This document shows positions 35,618 through 44,819 of a stretch of 64,000 nucleotides of DNA, in pieces. The DNA lies in NCBI RefSeq assembly GCF_036322625.1, contig NZ_AP027266.1, forward strand, positions 1,305,001 through 1,369,000, given 5' to 3'. The DNA comes from Roseicyclus marinus. GTDB lineage: Bacteria; Pseudomonadota; Alphaproteobacteria; Rhodobacterales; Rhodobacteraceae. A program made the position numbers and the translations under genes. Every line of letters starts with the position of its first letter. Position 1 is the stretch's first letter. The notes under the pieces were generated by a model, which saw only the letters and a list, made by a program, of their open reading frames with translations, was not told where the DNA came from and did not search any database.

Positions 35618-35669
35618 CGGGTTTGCATGTTGCGCAAGGCCCCTGCGCCGAAATGCACATGCAGACCCG
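35618..35669 (+). other. Long inverted repeat upstream of lipA
   Basis: CGGGTTTGCATGT (35618-35630) pairs with ACATGCAGACCCG (35657-35669) over 13 positions with one wobble. A second stem GCGCA/TGCGC lies inside the 26-base loop. No T run follows, so it is not a simple terminator. It could be an RNA structure or protein-binding palindrome in the lipA leader. Confidence 0.45.
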
Positions 35670-35716
35670 TTTCGAATGCGCTACATAGGGCCAAGACCGA
35701 CCAGAGAGGCCCCGCC

Positions 35717-36667
35717 ATGCGCGACCTGAAGATCCCCGAACAGCGCCACCCCGAAAAGGCGCATCGCCCCGACAATGCCCAGCCCAAGAAACCGAGCTGG
35801 ATCCGCGTCAAGGCACCCGTGGGCAAGGGCTATCAGGAAACCGCCCGCATCATGCGCGAGAACAAGCTCGTGACCGTCTGCGAGGAAGCGGGCTGTCCCA
35901 ATGCCGGCGAATGCTGGAGCCAGGGCCACGCCACCATGATGATCATGGGCGACATCTGCACGCGCGGCTGCTCGTTTTGCAACATCGCCACCGGCAAGCC
36001 GCAGGCGCTCGACCTGTTCGAGCCGGGCCGCGTCGCCGATGCGGTGGCCAAGCTCGGCCTCAACCATGTCGTGATCACATCGGTCGACCGCGACGATCTC
36101 GAGGATGGCGGGGCGGAACATTTCGCCATGACCATCCGCGCGATCCGCAAACGCGCGCCCGACACCACGATCGAGATCCTGACCCCCGATTTCCTGAAAT
36201 GCGACCCCTCGGTCCTTGAAACCGTGGTCGCGGCGAAACCGGATGTCTTCAACCACAACCTCGAAACCGTCCCGGGGCTCTACCCCTCGGTCCGGCCCGG
36301 CGCGCGCTATTTCCATTCCCTGCGGCTCTTGCAGCGGGTCAAGGAACTTGACCCCACCATGTTCACCAAATCCGGCATCATGGTGGGCCTGGGCGAAGAT
36401 CGGCAATCGGTCCTGCAGGTCATGGACGACATGCGCGCGGCCGATGTCGATTTCCTGACCATCGGCCAATACCTGCAGCCGACGCCGAAACACCATGCCG
36501 TCGACCGGTTCGTCCATCCCGACGAATTCGCGGCCTATGAAAAAGCGGCTTATGGCAAGGGCTTCCTGATGGTCTCGGCCACGCCGCTCACGCGCTCCTC
36601 CTACCATGCGGGCGACGATTTCACCCGCCTGCGCGCAGCGCGTCTCAAAAAGCTCGGGATGGCCTGA
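35717..36667 (+). CDS. lipA: Lipoyl synthase
   Basis: Radical-SAM enzyme that inserts two sulfurs into the octanoyl group of lipoyl-dependent enzymes; 316 residues. The auxiliary cluster Cys are in [12 protein letters not shown] (C55, C60, C66), the radical-SAM cluster in CTRGCSFC (C81, C85, C88), and the C-terminal RSSYHAG motif supplies the Ser ligand. The start [16 protein letters not shown] follows GAGAGG; an in-frame ATG 30 codons upstream lies in the inverted-repeat leader and is unlikely. It converges with the cytochrome gene. Confidence 0.97.
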   Translation: MRDLKIPEQRHPEKAHRPDNAQPKKPSWIRVKAPVGKGYQETARIMRENKLVTVCEEAGCPNAGECWSQGHATMMIMGDICTRGCSFCNIATGKPQALDLFEPGRVADAVAKLGLNHVVITSVDRDDLEDGGAEHFAMTIRAIRKRAPDTTIEILTPDFLKCDPSVLETVVAAKPDVFNHNLETVPGLYPSVRPGARYFHSLRLLQRVKELDPTMFTKSGIMVGLGEDRQSVLQVMDDMRAADVDFLTIGQYLQPTPKHHAVDRFVHPDEFAAYEKAAYGKGFLMVSATPLTRSSYHAGDDFTRLRAARLKKLGMA

Positions 36668-36671
36668 GGCG

Positions 36672-37616
36672 TCACTCGCCCGCGGGCGGCAGCGTCTTGA
36701 GATAGGCGGCGATGGCCAAGCGGTCCGCCTCGGGCAGCATGGCCATGTTGCGGATCACCGACACCATATGCCCGCCCGCGCTGTCGAAATCGGGGGTGAA
36801 GCCGTCGTTCAGATAGGCCGCGATCTCGCCCACCGACCATGTCAGCCTGTCCGGCGTCAGCGCGGGGATCGTCCCCGACCCGGACGGGTTGGGTGCCCCC
36901 GCCATCCAGGCCGACCGATCAAGCCCCCCCAAGGCGTCGCGCGGCGTGTGGCATTCCGCGCAATGCGCGAGCGCCTCGACCAGGTAGCGCCCGCGCGCCT
37001 CCTCCGCGTCCAGATCGCCCGCGAGGGCAAAATCATCTTGCAGGTTCAACAGGTTCCAGACACCCACCGCCCGCCGGATCGAGAAGGGAAACCCCACCTC
37101 ATGCGCCAGGCTCGGTACCTCCGAGGGCGGCAAACCCTGCCAGAACGCCCACAGATCCGCCAGGTCCTGCCGCTCGGCCAACCGATAGGCGGTATAGGGA
37201 AAGGCCGGGTAATAATGCCGCCCCTCGGGGCTTGTCCCTTCCTGAAGGGCGGTGACGAAATCGGCAAAATCCCACTCCCCGATCCCCGCATCGGGGTGGG
37301 GTGAGATATTGGGCGCGACAAAGGTCCCGAAATCCGACGCGAACCGCTGGCCCCCGGACAGGATCAGCCGATCCTCGCCCTGGGCCCCTTCGGCGGCATG
37401 GCAAGACGCGCAGCCCGCAGCCCAGAACACCGCTTCCCCCGCGACCGGATCGCCCGCCAGCCCCGCCAGCGCGCTGTCAGGCACAACTTCGGGGCGCGTC
37501 ACCAACAGGCCTGCGGCCAGCACCGCAAGCCCAAGGGCGGCCAGATAGGTCAGAAAGGATCGCATCGGAATGGTCGGGCCGGTGGCCGCCTCGGGCGACC
37601 GGCCCTTTTCCTTCAT
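36672..37616 (-). CDS. Dihaem c-type cytochrome
   Basis: 314 residues. An N-terminal hydrophobic segment (about 19-39) serves as signal or anchor, then two haem sites follow: CASCH (69-73) and CAECH (219-223). Downstream Met residues (for example RNMAMLPEADRLAIAAYLKT) are candidate axial ligands of the second haem. The layout matches membrane-associated dihaem cytochromes that pass electrons from periplasmic dehydrogenases. The start ATG overlaps the stop of the cytochrome c' gene (TGATG), showing coupling; a later Met (MRSFLTY) has no ribosome site. Confidence 0.85.
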   Translation of the reverse strand: MKEKGRSPEAATGPTIPMRSFLTYLAALGLAVLAAGLLVTRPEVVPDSALAGLAGDPVAGEAVFWAAGCASCHAAEGAQGEDRLILSGGQRFASDFGTFVAPNISPHPDAGIGEWDFADFVTALQEGTSPEGRHYYPAFPYTAYRLAERQDLADLWAFWQGLPPSEVPSLAHEVGFPFSIRRAVGVWNLLNLQDDFALAGDLDAEEARGRYLVEALAHCAECHTPRDALGGLDRSAWMAGAPNPSGSGTIPALTPDRLTWSVGEIAAYLNDGFTPDFDSAGGHMVSVIRNMAMLPEADRLAIAAYLKTLPPAGE

Positions 37617-38080
37617 CACATCGGCTGGCGATAGGCGTCGTGGCAGGCCCCGCAGGTGCCGCCGACCGCACCGACCGCTGCGCGCATCGGCTCAAGCCCC
37701 GTGCCTGCAACCTCGGCCAGACCCTGCGCCGCCGCGCCGAAGGCCTGCCATTTCGCGACCACGTCGGGCAGGTTCTCCCAGATCGCGGGCAGGGCGCGGG
37801 TGCCGTCGATCGACATGTTGTCGGTGCCTTCGGGCCAGTGAAAGCTCTGGTCCAGCATCGAAATGGCAACCAGGTTGTCGGCGGCTGCCTGCGCCGCCTC
37901 GGCATCATATTCGGTGTTGCCGCGGGCCATGTTGCCCACCACGCCGATATTCAGCGCCATGATCTGGAACTGGCCCTGACGGGCCTGAACCGCGGCGGGC
38001 ACATCTTGTGCCAGCGCGGGAAGGCCAATCACGGTGCTCGCAACAAGGCCAATGGTCAAAAGGGTGGAACGGGCGGTCAT
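37616..38080 (-). CDS. Class II cytochrome c (cytochrome c'/c-556 type)
   Basis: 154 residues with a Sec signal peptide (cleavage PALAQ near 25) and the haem motif CGACH at the very C-terminus (143-147), the hallmark of class II four-helix cytochromes. The first helix RQGQFQIMALNIGVVGNMAR holds Met residues that could be the sixth ligand, as in c-556. AAGGGAG precedes the ATG. It is cotranscribed and coupled with the dihaem cytochrome, so the two probably form one electron-transfer path. Confidence 0.88.
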   Translation of the reverse strand: MTARSTLLTIGLVASTVIGLPALAQDVPAAVQARQGQFQIMALNIGVVGNMARGNTEYDAEAAQAAADNLVAISMLDQSFHWPEGTDNMSIDGTRALPAIWENLPDVVAKWQAFGAAAQGLAEVAGTGLEPMRAAVGAVGGTCGACHDAYRQPM

Positions 38081-38212
38081 CGAATGGCTCCCTTCGGGTG
38101 GCAAGGTTCACGGTCGTCCGATCCCCACGCTACCGTCTCTCCATCACGGGTCAACAAACGCTATTGTGACTTCGCGCAGGGTGATGGTGCGCGAATCCCC
38201 GTGCCGCCCACC

Positions 38213-38785
38213 TCAGGAGGGGTCGGCGCCCATCCGCACCTTGCCGATGAAGGGCAGGTTGCGGTTGCGCTGCGCGTAATCGATCCCGTAGCCCACCACG
38301 AATTCATCGGGGATCTCGAACCCGATCCAATCCGCCTTGATCGCCACTTCGCGCCGCGACGGCTTGTCGAGCAGCGCGATGGTCTTGAGCCGCGCAGGCC
38401 CCTTGGACCGCAACAGGTTCACCACGTGATGCAGCGTATGGCCCGTGTCGACGATATCTTCGACCACCAGAACGTCGCGCCCCGCGATCTCGCCGCGCAG
38501 ATCCTTCAGGATGCGCACCTCGCGCGAACTTTCCATGGCATTCCCGTAGCTTGACGCCTCCAGGAAATCGACCTCGACAGGCAGGTCCAGCTCCCGCACC
38601 AGGTCCGCGATGAAGATGAAGGAGCCGCGCAACAGCCCCACCACCACCAGCTTGTCCGTGCCCGTGAAATCCGCCTCGATCTCGCGCGCCAGGTCCTCGA
38701 TCCTTGCCGCGATGGCCTTGGCCGAAATCATCTGGACCACGTCATAGGCCGTAGCCTTGCCCGCGCCCGTGCTTGCCTGCGCCAT
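38213..38785 (-). CDS. hpt: Hypoxanthine phosphoribosyltransferase
   Basis: Salvages hypoxanthine (and often guanine) with PRPP to IMP or GMP; 190 residues. The PRPP-binding motif is [20 protein letters not shown], preceded by the flexible-loop region [19 protein letters not shown] and the N-terminal [20 protein letters not shown]. The C-terminal [16 protein letters not shown] is also typical. The start MAQAST was chosen; a longer frame lacks a ribosome site. It diverges from the Coq10/RatA-like gene. Confidence 0.93.
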   Translation of the reverse strand: MAQASTGAGKATAYDVVQMISAKAIAARIEDLAREIEADFTGTDKLVVVGLLRGSFIFIADLVRELDLPVEVDFLEASSYGNAMESSREVRILKDLRGEIAGRDVLVVEDIVDTGHTLHHVVNLLRSKGPARLKTIALLDKPSRREVAIKADWIGFEIPDEFVVGYGIDYAQRNRNLPFIGKVRMGADPS

Positions 38786-38874
38786 AATGCCCCCCGGCCG
38801 ATACGGCCCGAACCTCTTGATCTGCCGCGCCGCTTTTATGACATGGGGGTCACGGAAGAAAGACGAAAGCAAAG

Positions 38875-39351
38875 ATGCCGACACATGCCGAAACGCGGGC
38901 GCTGCCCTACAGCCCCGAGCAGATGTATGCGCTTGTGGCCGATGTGGCGCGCTATCCGCAGTTCATCCCGTGGATCAGCGCCTCGCGCGTTCGCTCCATC
39001 ACGCCCGAGGGCGATCACGCCGTGATGCTCGCCGACCTCGTGATCGGCTTCAAGATGTTTCGCGAACGCTTCCTCAGCCGCGTCACCCTGTGGGAGGAGG
39101 ATCGCAAGATCGACACCGAATATGTCGACGGTCCCTTCAAGCACATGATCTCCACCTGGGCCTTCACCCCCGCGCCCGAGGGCAAGACCGGCTGCGAGGT
39201 GCATTTCTCCGTCGATTTCGAATTCCGCAACAAGATCCTGCAAGGCGCCGCCGGCCTCTTCTTTCACGAGGCGATGCAGCGCATCGTGCGCGCCTTCGAG
39301 GCGCGGGCCGAGGCGCTCTATGGTCCCGGCGGCGGTGCCGTCACGGCCTGA
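38875..39351 (+). CDS. Coq10/RatA-like START-domain protein (SRPBCC)
   Basis: 158 residues with a single polyketide-cyclase/START fold: [20 protein letters not shown] near 9-28 and [15 protein letters not shown], then [12 protein letters not shown] and [18 protein letters not shown]. This matches the Coq10-like family, where members bind ubiquinone and help its delivery. The RatA ribosome-toxin annotation often attached to the family is not supported here, because no antitoxin gene adjoins. Confidence 0.9.
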   Translation: MPTHAETRALPYSPEQMYALVADVARYPQFIPWISASRVRSITPEGDHAVMLADLVIGFKMFRERFLSRVTLWEEDRKIDTEYVDGPFKHMISTWAFTPAPEGKTGCEVHFSVDFEFRNKILQGAAGLFFHEAMQRIVRAFEARAEALYGPGGGAVTA

Positions 39352-39378
39352 CGCCTGCCGCTGCGGGCGGGGCCGGCC

Positions 39379-40440
39379 CTAATCCTCGGGCGGGATCAGG
39401 CGGATTTCTCCCTCCTCCTCCAGTGCGCGGATCGCCGCGACAACCTCGGCCATGGCCGCTTCGCCCTCGTCGGGGCGGGGCTTGGGGCCGGTCGCAGCCT
39501 CGTCGCGGATCTGTTCGGCCAGCCGCTTGGACATGTTCTCGAGCAGGAATTCGACCGCCAGCGGGGCCGCGTCCAGCCCGCTTGCAACGGCGCGCGTGAC
39601 CACCTCGGGATCGACGCGGCGCAGGATGCGGGGCACGTCCTTTCCCTCCACCCGCTTGGGAATGTGCTGAAAGGTAAAGATCGCCTTGCGCACCTCGCCC
39701 GCGAAGCCCGCATCGCGCGCTTCCAGCCCGCCGAGCAGGCTCTCGCGGAGCGCTGCACTGACCGCGTTCAGGATCGCGCCCACCCGGTCGACCGGCCCGA
39801 TGCGGAATGCCGGTTCAGCCTCTGCCGCCAGTTGCGCGGCCAGCTGCGCGCCGATCCGCTCCACCATCACGGGCGTCACCGTCGCCGTCAGCGACACGGC
39901 ATGGGCGATGACCTGCGCCCGCGCCTCGGGCAGGCCTGCCAAAAGCGCCGCAGCCTTGGCCGCGCCCAGCTTGGACAACAGGATCGCCGCCACCTCCGCG
40001 CTTTCGCTCAAGAGCAGCGGGCGCAGCCTGTCGGGCTCTGCCGTCGCCAGCCGCGTCCAGGGATCGGTCGGATCGCCTGCTTCCGCTTCGGCGCGCAGCC
40101 CGTCCCGCGCGATAGGCGACAGATGCGGCTCCAGGAGCGCCAGCGCCCCGGCAAGCCCGTTCGGCCCCGCAAGCGCCAGACCATCCAGCCGCGCGGTGAA
40201 TTCGCCCACGACCTCGGCCAGAGTGGCGCGGCTGATCGGTCCCAACCCCGCCATCGCGCGCGCCAGATCCGCCTGCATCGCGGGCGACAGGCGGTCGAGC
40301 CCCGGCGCCACGTTCTGGCTGAGCAGCAGACGCACGATCACCGCAGCCTTCTGCCGCGATCCCAGCCGTTGCGGCATCTCGACCACGCGCATGCCGCCGA
40401 TGCCGGTTTCGGCATCACAAATCTCCTGTTGCAGGCCCAT
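39379..40440 (-). CDS. FliG-like flagellar motor switch protein
   Basis: 353 residues. The N-terminal QRLGSRQKAAVIVRLLLSQN is FliG-like. The C-terminal part has the FliG pattern: RKAIFTFQHIPKRVEGKDVP, then LRRVDPEVVTRAVASGL and LENMSKRLAEQIRDE, corresponding to the torque-helix region. The protein is Ala-rich in the middle and stands alone, away from fliF, fliH or fliN. It may be the only FliG encoded in a split flagellar regulon or a divergent second copy. The start MGLQQE has a weak ribosome site; MRVVEMPQ 16 codons later is possible. Confidence 0.8.
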   Translation of the reverse strand: MGLQQEICDAETGIGGMRVVEMPQRLGSRQKAAVIVRLLLSQNVAPGLDRLSPAMQADLARAMAGLGPISRATLAEVVGEFTARLDGLALAGPNGLAGALALLEPHLSPIARDGLRAEAEAGDPTDPWTRLATAEPDRLRPLLLSESAEVAAILLSKLGAAKAAALLAGLPEARAQVIAHAVSLTATVTPVMVERIGAQLAAQLAAEAEPAFRIGPVDRVGAILNAVSAALRESLLGGLEARDAGFAGEVRKAIFTFQHIPKRVEGKDVPRILRRVDPEVVTRAVASGLDAAPLAVEFLLENMSKRLAEQIRDEAATGPKPRPDEGEAAMAEVVAAIRALEEEGEIRLIPPED

Positions 40441-40548
40441 GACCCACCCATCCCTGACAAAGCTCACCCAAGGGTTAATCTGCGGGGCAGGGGTTAACGT
40501 TCCGCTTATGGAAGGGGGTCAAACGACAAGGATTTGTTTAGAATTGGC

Positions 40549-41103
40549 TCAGTAATCGAAACCATCGACCGCCCCTTGGGCGATGGCCTCGGCCAGCGCC
40601 CGTTCGGGCCAGCTGCCGACCCCGCCGCGCGCGCGGATCTCGGCCAATTGCCCCTGCGCACGGTCCGTTGAGCCGAGGATCAGGTAAGCCATCCCGAGAT
40701 AGGAGCGCGCCAGCAGGTTGTCGGGATCGACAGCCAGCGCCCGGTCGTAGAAGGCCAGCCCCCGCGACATGTATCCCAGACTGCGCGTCGAATACCCGAT
40801 ATAGGTCAGCACCATCGTATCCTCGGGGTCCGGCGCGCGCGACAAAAGCGCCAGCGCATCGCCATGACGCCCGGCATGGGCCAGCTCCCGCGCCGTCGCG
40901 ATCAAGGCCTCGGGATCGGTGACAAGCCCGCTTTCGGCGATGGGAAGGCAGAGCGCCTCCTCGATATCCCAGACTGTCCCTTCCGGGCAGACCGTCGTGG
41001 TGGGGGAGGAGGCGGGCACCCCCTCATCCTCCGGCCCAACGCCCAGAACGATGCCGGGAACCAGCATCAGGACACAGCCAAAGATCCCCGCGCGCCTGTT
41101 CAT
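40549..41103 (-). CDS. Secreted TPR-repeat protein with CxEGTxWD motif
   Basis: 184 residues with an N-terminal signal (AGIFGCVLMLVPGIVLG). A short Cys-bounded motif CPEGTVWDIEEALC near 39-52 comes next, followed by two or three tetratricopeptide units, the clearest being SRGLAFYDRALAVDPDNLLA and RSYLGMAYLILGSTDRAQGQ. The Cys motif recurs in the small secreted protein encoded next on the same strand. No function is known. The ATG MNRRAG was preferred over a TTG seven codons upstream. Confidence 0.75.
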   Translation of the reverse strand: MNRRAGIFGCVLMLVPGIVLGVGPEDEGVPASSPTTTVCPEGTVWDIEEALCLPIAESGLVTDPEALIATARELAHAGRHGDALALLSRAPDPEDTMVLTYIGYSTRSLGYMSRGLAFYDRALAVDPDNLLARSYLGMAYLILGSTDRAQGQLAEIRARGGVGSWPERALAEAIAQGAVDGFDY

Positions 41104-41181
41104 CAAACCGCCCAACTTCCGCAAAACGAGGTTGAAATCATGGGGTATAAAGGACGAAGATCAAATGACATCTCCATGACA

Positions 41182-41222
41182 ACAAAAGAGAAACCGCGCG
41201 CGACCGGTGTGGTCACGCGCGG
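41182..41222 (-). terminator. Terminator after the small secreted protein gene
   Basis: On the minus strand, CCGCGCGTGACC pairs with GGTCGCGCGCGG (12 pairs, one wobble) around ACACC and is followed by TTTCTCTTTTGTT. It lies 29 bases after the stop at 41252. Confidence 0.85.
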
Positions 41223-41251
41223 CGTGGTCTTGTCTGGTCTGGCGGCGTGGG

Positions 41252-41419
41252 TCAGCTGGTCGCGGTGGTGACACAAGATTGCGAGGCCGCATCCCATGTC
41301 GTGCCCTCCGCACAGCTCATGGTGACCTCATGCGCCCGGCCCCAGGAACATTCCGCATAGGCAAAGCCGGGAAGGGCGGTCAGAACGAAAGCGGCAAGAA
41401 AGGTCTTGATGCGCATCAT
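41252..41419 (-). CDS. Small secreted protein with CxEGTxWD motif
   Basis: 55 residues beginning MMRIKTFLAAFVLTALPGFA. A signal peptide is cleaved near YAE at 22-23, leaving a mature peptide of about 33 residues with three Cys. It ends CAEGTTWDAASQSCVTTATS. The CxEGTxWD-x5-C motif matches the one in the neighbouring TPR protein and vaguely recalls CBM14/peritrophin half-domains. GGAG five bases before the first of two ATGs and a strong terminator behind support it as a real gene. Confidence 0.7.
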   Translation of the reverse strand: MMRIKTFLAAFVLTALPGFAYAECSWGRAHEVTMSCAEGTTWDAASQSCVTTATS

Positions 41420-41566
41420 CGCGTCTCCTGTTTCAGCTGCGGTCTGGTCGTCTGTTGCAGATGAAAGGGTAGCACGGAGGCGCGAAAAGGCAACGATCTT
41501 GCGCCAAACGGCGTGAATCATTGCCTTTCTTGCTGAAATCGCGGGCAAAAGCGGCGCCGCGCGCCC

Positions 41567-42874
41567 TCAGCTTTCGCCAAAGACGCGGGCAAAGATCGTG
41601 TCGACATGCTTGGTGTGGTAGCCCAGATCGAATTTCTCCTCGATCTCGGCGGGGCCGAGCGCCGCCGTCACCTCCGCATCTCCCAGCAATTCCTCGCGGA
41701 AATCGCGGCCCTCTTCCCAGACCTTCATCGCGTTGCGCTGCACCAGCCGGTAGGCATCTTCGCGGCTCACGCCTGCCTGCGTCAGCGCCAGAAGCACGCG
41801 CTGCGAATGTACGAGGCCGCGGAACTTGTTCATGTTGGCGATCATGTTGTCGGGATAGATCACCAGCTTGTCGATCACCCCGGTCAGGCGCGCGAGCGCG
41901 AAATCCAGCGTGATCGTGGCATCGGGCCCGATCATCCGCTCGACCGAGGAATGGCTGATGTCACGCTCATGCCAGAGCGCCACGTTTTCCATCGCCGGCA
42001 CAACGGCCGCGCGCACCATCCGCGCCAGACCCGTCAGGTTCTCGGTCAGGACCGGGTTGCGCTTGTGCGGCATGGCCGAGGAGCCTTTTTGCCCCTTTGA
42101 GAAAAACTCTTCCGCTTCAAGCACTTCGGTGCGCTGCATGTGGCGGATCTCGATGGCGATATTCTCGATCGAGCTGGCGATGACGCCCAGCGTGGCAAAG
42201 AACATCGCGTGCCGGTCACGCGGGATCACCTGGGTCGAGATCGGCTCGGGGCGCAGGCCCAGCTTCTCGCAGACATGTTCCTCGACCCGCGGATCGATAT
42301 TGGCGAAGGTGCCGACCGCCCCCGAAATCGCGCCGGTGGCAATCTCCCAACGCGCCTTTTCCAGCCGGTTCCGGTTGCGCTCCATCTCGGCGTAGAACCG
42401 GGCAAAGGTCAGGCCCATGGTGACGGGTTCGGCATGGATGCCGTGGCTGCGCCCGATGCGCACCGTCATCTTGTGTTCCATCGCACGACGCTTGAGCGCG
42501 GCGAGGAGCTGATCCAGATCAGCGAGGAGCAGATCGGCCGCGCGCATCAACTGGATGTTGAAGGTCGTGTCGAGCACATCCGAGGATGTCATCCCCTGGT
42601 GGACAAAGCGTGCCTCGTCCGCGCCCACGATCTCGGCCAGATGGGTCAGAAAGGCGATCACGTCATGCTTGGTCACCGCCTCGATCTCGTCGATGCGGGC
42701 CACGTCGAATTCCACGTCCTGCGCCTTCCAGACGGCCTCTGCATTGGCCTTGGGGATCACGCCAAGCGCTGCTTGCGCGTCGCAGGCATGGGCCTCGATC
42801 TCGAACCAGATGCGGAACTTGGTGGCGGGTTCCCAAAGGGCGACCATCTCGGGGCGGGAATAGCGGGGGATCAT
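41567..42874 (-). CDS. purB: Adenylosuccinate lyase
   Basis: Cleaves SAICAR and adenylosuccinate in purine synthesis; 435 residues. The fumarase/aspartase signature [18 protein letters not shown] lies near residue 262 and provides the catalytic Ser loop. [20 protein letters not shown] is the substrate-binding region with the catalytic His, and [20 protein letters not shown] is also conserved. Start at [10 protein letters not shown]. Confidence 0.97.
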   Translation of the reverse strand: MIPRYSRPEMVALWEPATKFRIWFEIEAHACDAQAALGVIPKANAEAVWKAQDVEFDVARIDEIEAVTKHDVIAFLTHLAEIVGADEARFVHQGMTSSDVLDTTFNIQLMRAADLLLADLDQLLAALKRRAMEHKMTVRIGRSHGIHAEPVTMGLTFARFYAEMERNRNRLEKARWEIATGAISGAVGTFANIDPRVEEHVCEKLGLRPEPISTQVIPRDRHAMFFATLGVIASSIENIAIEIRHMQRTEVLEAEEFFSKGQKGSSAMPHKRNPVLTENLTGLARMVRAAVVPAMENVALWHERDISHSSVERMIGPDATITLDFALARLTGVIDKLVIYPDNMIANMNKFRGLVHSQRVLLALTQAGVSREDAYRLVQRNAMKVWEEGRDFREELLGDAEVTAALGPAEIEEKFDLGYHTKHVDTIFARVFGES

Positions 42875-42939
42875 GGGCAGGGCCTTGCGTTCTGGACGGG
42901 GTTCGCGCTCTCATAGGGGCAGGGACGGAAAGGAACAAG

Positions 42940-43305
42940 GTGAGCACAGCACGCAAATGGACGCGGGCGCTTGCGGTCGCCCTGATGCTCGCGCCGCCGA
43001 CAGCCATGGCGCAGGCGCAAGGCGACAGCGACCTTGCCGCCATTCTCGTGAGCCATGACATCGTCTATGACGGTGTCGCCTGGGAACGCCATGCCGCGAG
43101 CGGCCGTATCGTCTTGCGCAGCCTGGAGGATCCCGATGGCACGACCAGCCTGGGCGAATGGCAGATCGTCGAGGGTGCGCGCTGCCTGCGCTGGCGCCCT
43201 GCGATGGACTGGGAATGCTATGCCGTCGAGCTGGACGGGGCAGGGGGCATAACCATGACGGACGCCTTGGGGAATGCGATCACGGGGCGGCTTGTGCCGC
43301 GATGA
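42940..43305 (+). CDS. Small secreted protein, unknown function
   Basis: 121 residues from a GTG start preceded by AAGGAACAAG. A signal peptide (ARKWTRALAVALMLAPPTAM, cleavage after AMA near 25) leads to a mature domain with two Cys (ARCLRWR and DWECYAVEL), perhaps one disulfide. I do not recognise the family. Its stop overlaps the start of the DUF6314 gene (ATGA), so the two are coupled. It diverges from purB. Confidence 0.7.
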   Translation: MSTARKWTRALAVALMLAPPTAMAQAQGDSDLAAILVSHDIVYDGVAWERHAASGRIVLRSLEDPDGTTSLGEWQIVEGARCLRWRPAMDWECYAVELDGAGGITMTDALGNAITGRLVPR

Positions 43306-43709
43306 TCGCGCTTGCCGATCTTGAGGGGCGCTGGCGCCTGACGCGCCGGATCGAGGATTTCCGCACCAGTCAGACCGGCATGCTGGAAGGCACCTGCCGA
43401 TGGTTGCCCGATGGCCATGGCCTCAGGCAGGAAGAAACCGGCATCCTGCACTTCGGCGATGCGCCGCCGATGCAGGCCAGCCGGGTCTATCTGTGGCGAC
43501 AGGAGGGCGCGGATCTGGCCGTGTTTTTCGAGGATGGGCGACCCTTTCACCGGCTGTCGGATCGGCTGTCCGACCGGCATCTGTGTGATCCCGATACCTA
43601 TGACGTGGCTTATGATGTCGCCCGCTGGCCCGATTGGACGCAATCCTGGCGGGTCACCGGGCCGCGCAAGGATGCGCGGATCGTCAGCCGGTTTCAGCCC
43701 TTGGCGTAG
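43302..43709 (+). CDS. DUF6314-like protein
   Basis: 135 residues starting MIALADLEGRWRLTRRIEDF with a lipocalin-like opening (LEGRWRLTR). Further features are TCRWLPDGHGLRQEETGIL, RVYLWRQEGADLAVFFEDGR and the C-terminal YDVAYDVARWPDWTQSWRVT. It resembles proteins I associate with DUF6314, a small beta-barrel family without known role. The gene is coupled to the secreted-protein gene upstream and overlaps the convergent tetR end by 16 bases. Confidence 0.75.
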   Translation: MIALADLEGRWRLTRRIEDFRTSQTGMLEGTCRWLPDGHGLRQEETGILHFGDAPPMQASRVYLWRQEGADLAVFFEDGRPFHRLSDRLSDRHLCDPDTYDVAYDVARWPDWTQSWRVTGPRKDARIVSRFQPLA

Positions 43710-44233
43710 CTGCGGGTTATGGCGTTCTGGGCGGCGGCGGACATGCCGCCAACCTCCATCACCAGCGCGCCCTGGACGAGGGTCAGCATCTCGGCGGCCC
43801 GCTGCTTGGGTCTTGGCGTGGCCTCGGGCAGGCGGGTGGCGATCCAGTCTACCTGTCCGGCCAACAGACGGCGCGCGGCCGTGCCATGATCGGCATCGCC
43901 CCGCGCCGCCGCCGACAGGATGTCGAGCCAGACGCGCAGGTAGGGCCGAAAGGTCGGCGTCTGCAAGAGCGCCACGGTCTCGGCGGCGCAGGCGGCCTCG
44001 GTCGGCGCGGGGGCAGGGGGCAGGGCAGCCGCCATGGCCGACAGGATCTCGGTCACCAGATGATCGAGCAGCTCGGCCATCAATGCCGCTTTCGACCCGA
44101 AATGATAGATCAGCATCCGGTCCGACGTGCCCGCCGCCTTTGCCAGTGGCCGCAGGCTTGCCCCCGCAAGACCGGTTCCCCGCACATGGGCCGACATGGC
44201 AAGGAGGAGATCGGCTTTGTCGAGGCTTGTCAT
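43694..44233 (-). CDS. TetR-family transcriptional regulator
   Basis: 179 residues. The N-terminal HTH is divergent but readable: LLLAMSAHVRGTGLAGASLR, then PLAKAAGTSDRMLIYHFGSK, the TetR recognition helix (MLIYHFGSKAAL). The C-terminal ligand domain is Ala-rich. No obvious target adjoins; the genes on both sides are small conserved genes. It is the only TetR gene in the window and therefore a possible, though distant, regulator of the RND pump. Confidence 0.88.
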   Translation of the reverse strand: MTSLDKADLLLAMSAHVRGTGLAGASLRPLAKAAGTSDRMLIYHFGSKAALMAELLDHLVTEILSAMAAALPPAPAPTEAACAAETVALLQTPTFRPYLRVWLDILSAAARGDADHGTAARRLLAGQVDWIATRLPEATPRPKQRAAEMLTLVQGALVMEVGGMSAAAQNAITRSYAKG

Positions 44234-44291
44234 GGGTCCGTGTCGATCCTTGCGTGTTCGGGATTGTCCCACGCCCCGGGTCTGGGGGCGG

Positions 44292-44738
44292 TCAGGTGCC
44301 GGTTTCGTCTTGCGGCTGCGCCTGTGGCGATGGCGCGGGCGTGCCCGCCATGAGCCTGTCGGCCTTCTTGCGCACCAGCACCGACCGCAGGTCATGCATC
44401 GCCAGGAGGAGCCGGTCCGTGACCTCTTCCAGCGCGGCGTCCGAGGCGCGGGTCTGCGCCCAATGCGTTGTCAGGTTCAGGTGATCGATCGCGCGATGGA
44501 TGTCGTCGAGGTCACGCTCGGCCAGCACGGCGCGGCGCTCCTCCATCCAGCTTTCGATGATGCGCAGCTGATCCGCATCAAGAATGGTATCGCCATGCGG
44601 GCGGATATTGCCGTTGCGCAGGTTGACGACGGCGATCTCCTCCATCTCGATGCGGCGCTGGCGGTTCTCGGTGCAAACCCGGAACACGGCCGCGCCATTC
44701 TCGCGGATACGAAAGTAGTATTCAGGTAGATCGGTCAT
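44292..44738 (-). CDS. Conserved hypothetical protein
   Basis: 148 residues starting MTDLPEYYFRIRENGAAVFR, mostly helical and charged, with IEMEEIAVVNLRNGNIRPHG near 30-50 and a Pro/Gln-rich tail. Not recognised beyond its general look as a cytoplasmic Rhodobacterales protein. The Gly/His segment RNGNIRPHGDTILD could be a turn. It lies between cinA and tetR. Confidence 0.65.
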   Translation of the reverse strand: MTDLPEYYFRIRENGAAVFRVCTENRQRRIEMEEIAVVNLRNGNIRPHGDTILDADQLRIIESWMEERRAVLAERDLDDIHRAIDHLNLTTHWAQTRASDAALEEVTDRLLLAMHDLRSVLVRKKADRLMAGTPAPSPQAQPQDETGT

Positions 44739-44819
44739 CCGCACCCTGTCTGTCTCGGCCCCTTGGGGTGCCGGGCGGCAGGGTATGTGCTCGACACTTT
44801 CGTGTCAAAGCCCCGAATA

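Noticed and set aside
38875-39351. RatA toxin of a toxin-antitoxin pair
   Set aside because: No RatB-like gene adjoins; the sequence fits the Coq10/START family equally or better.
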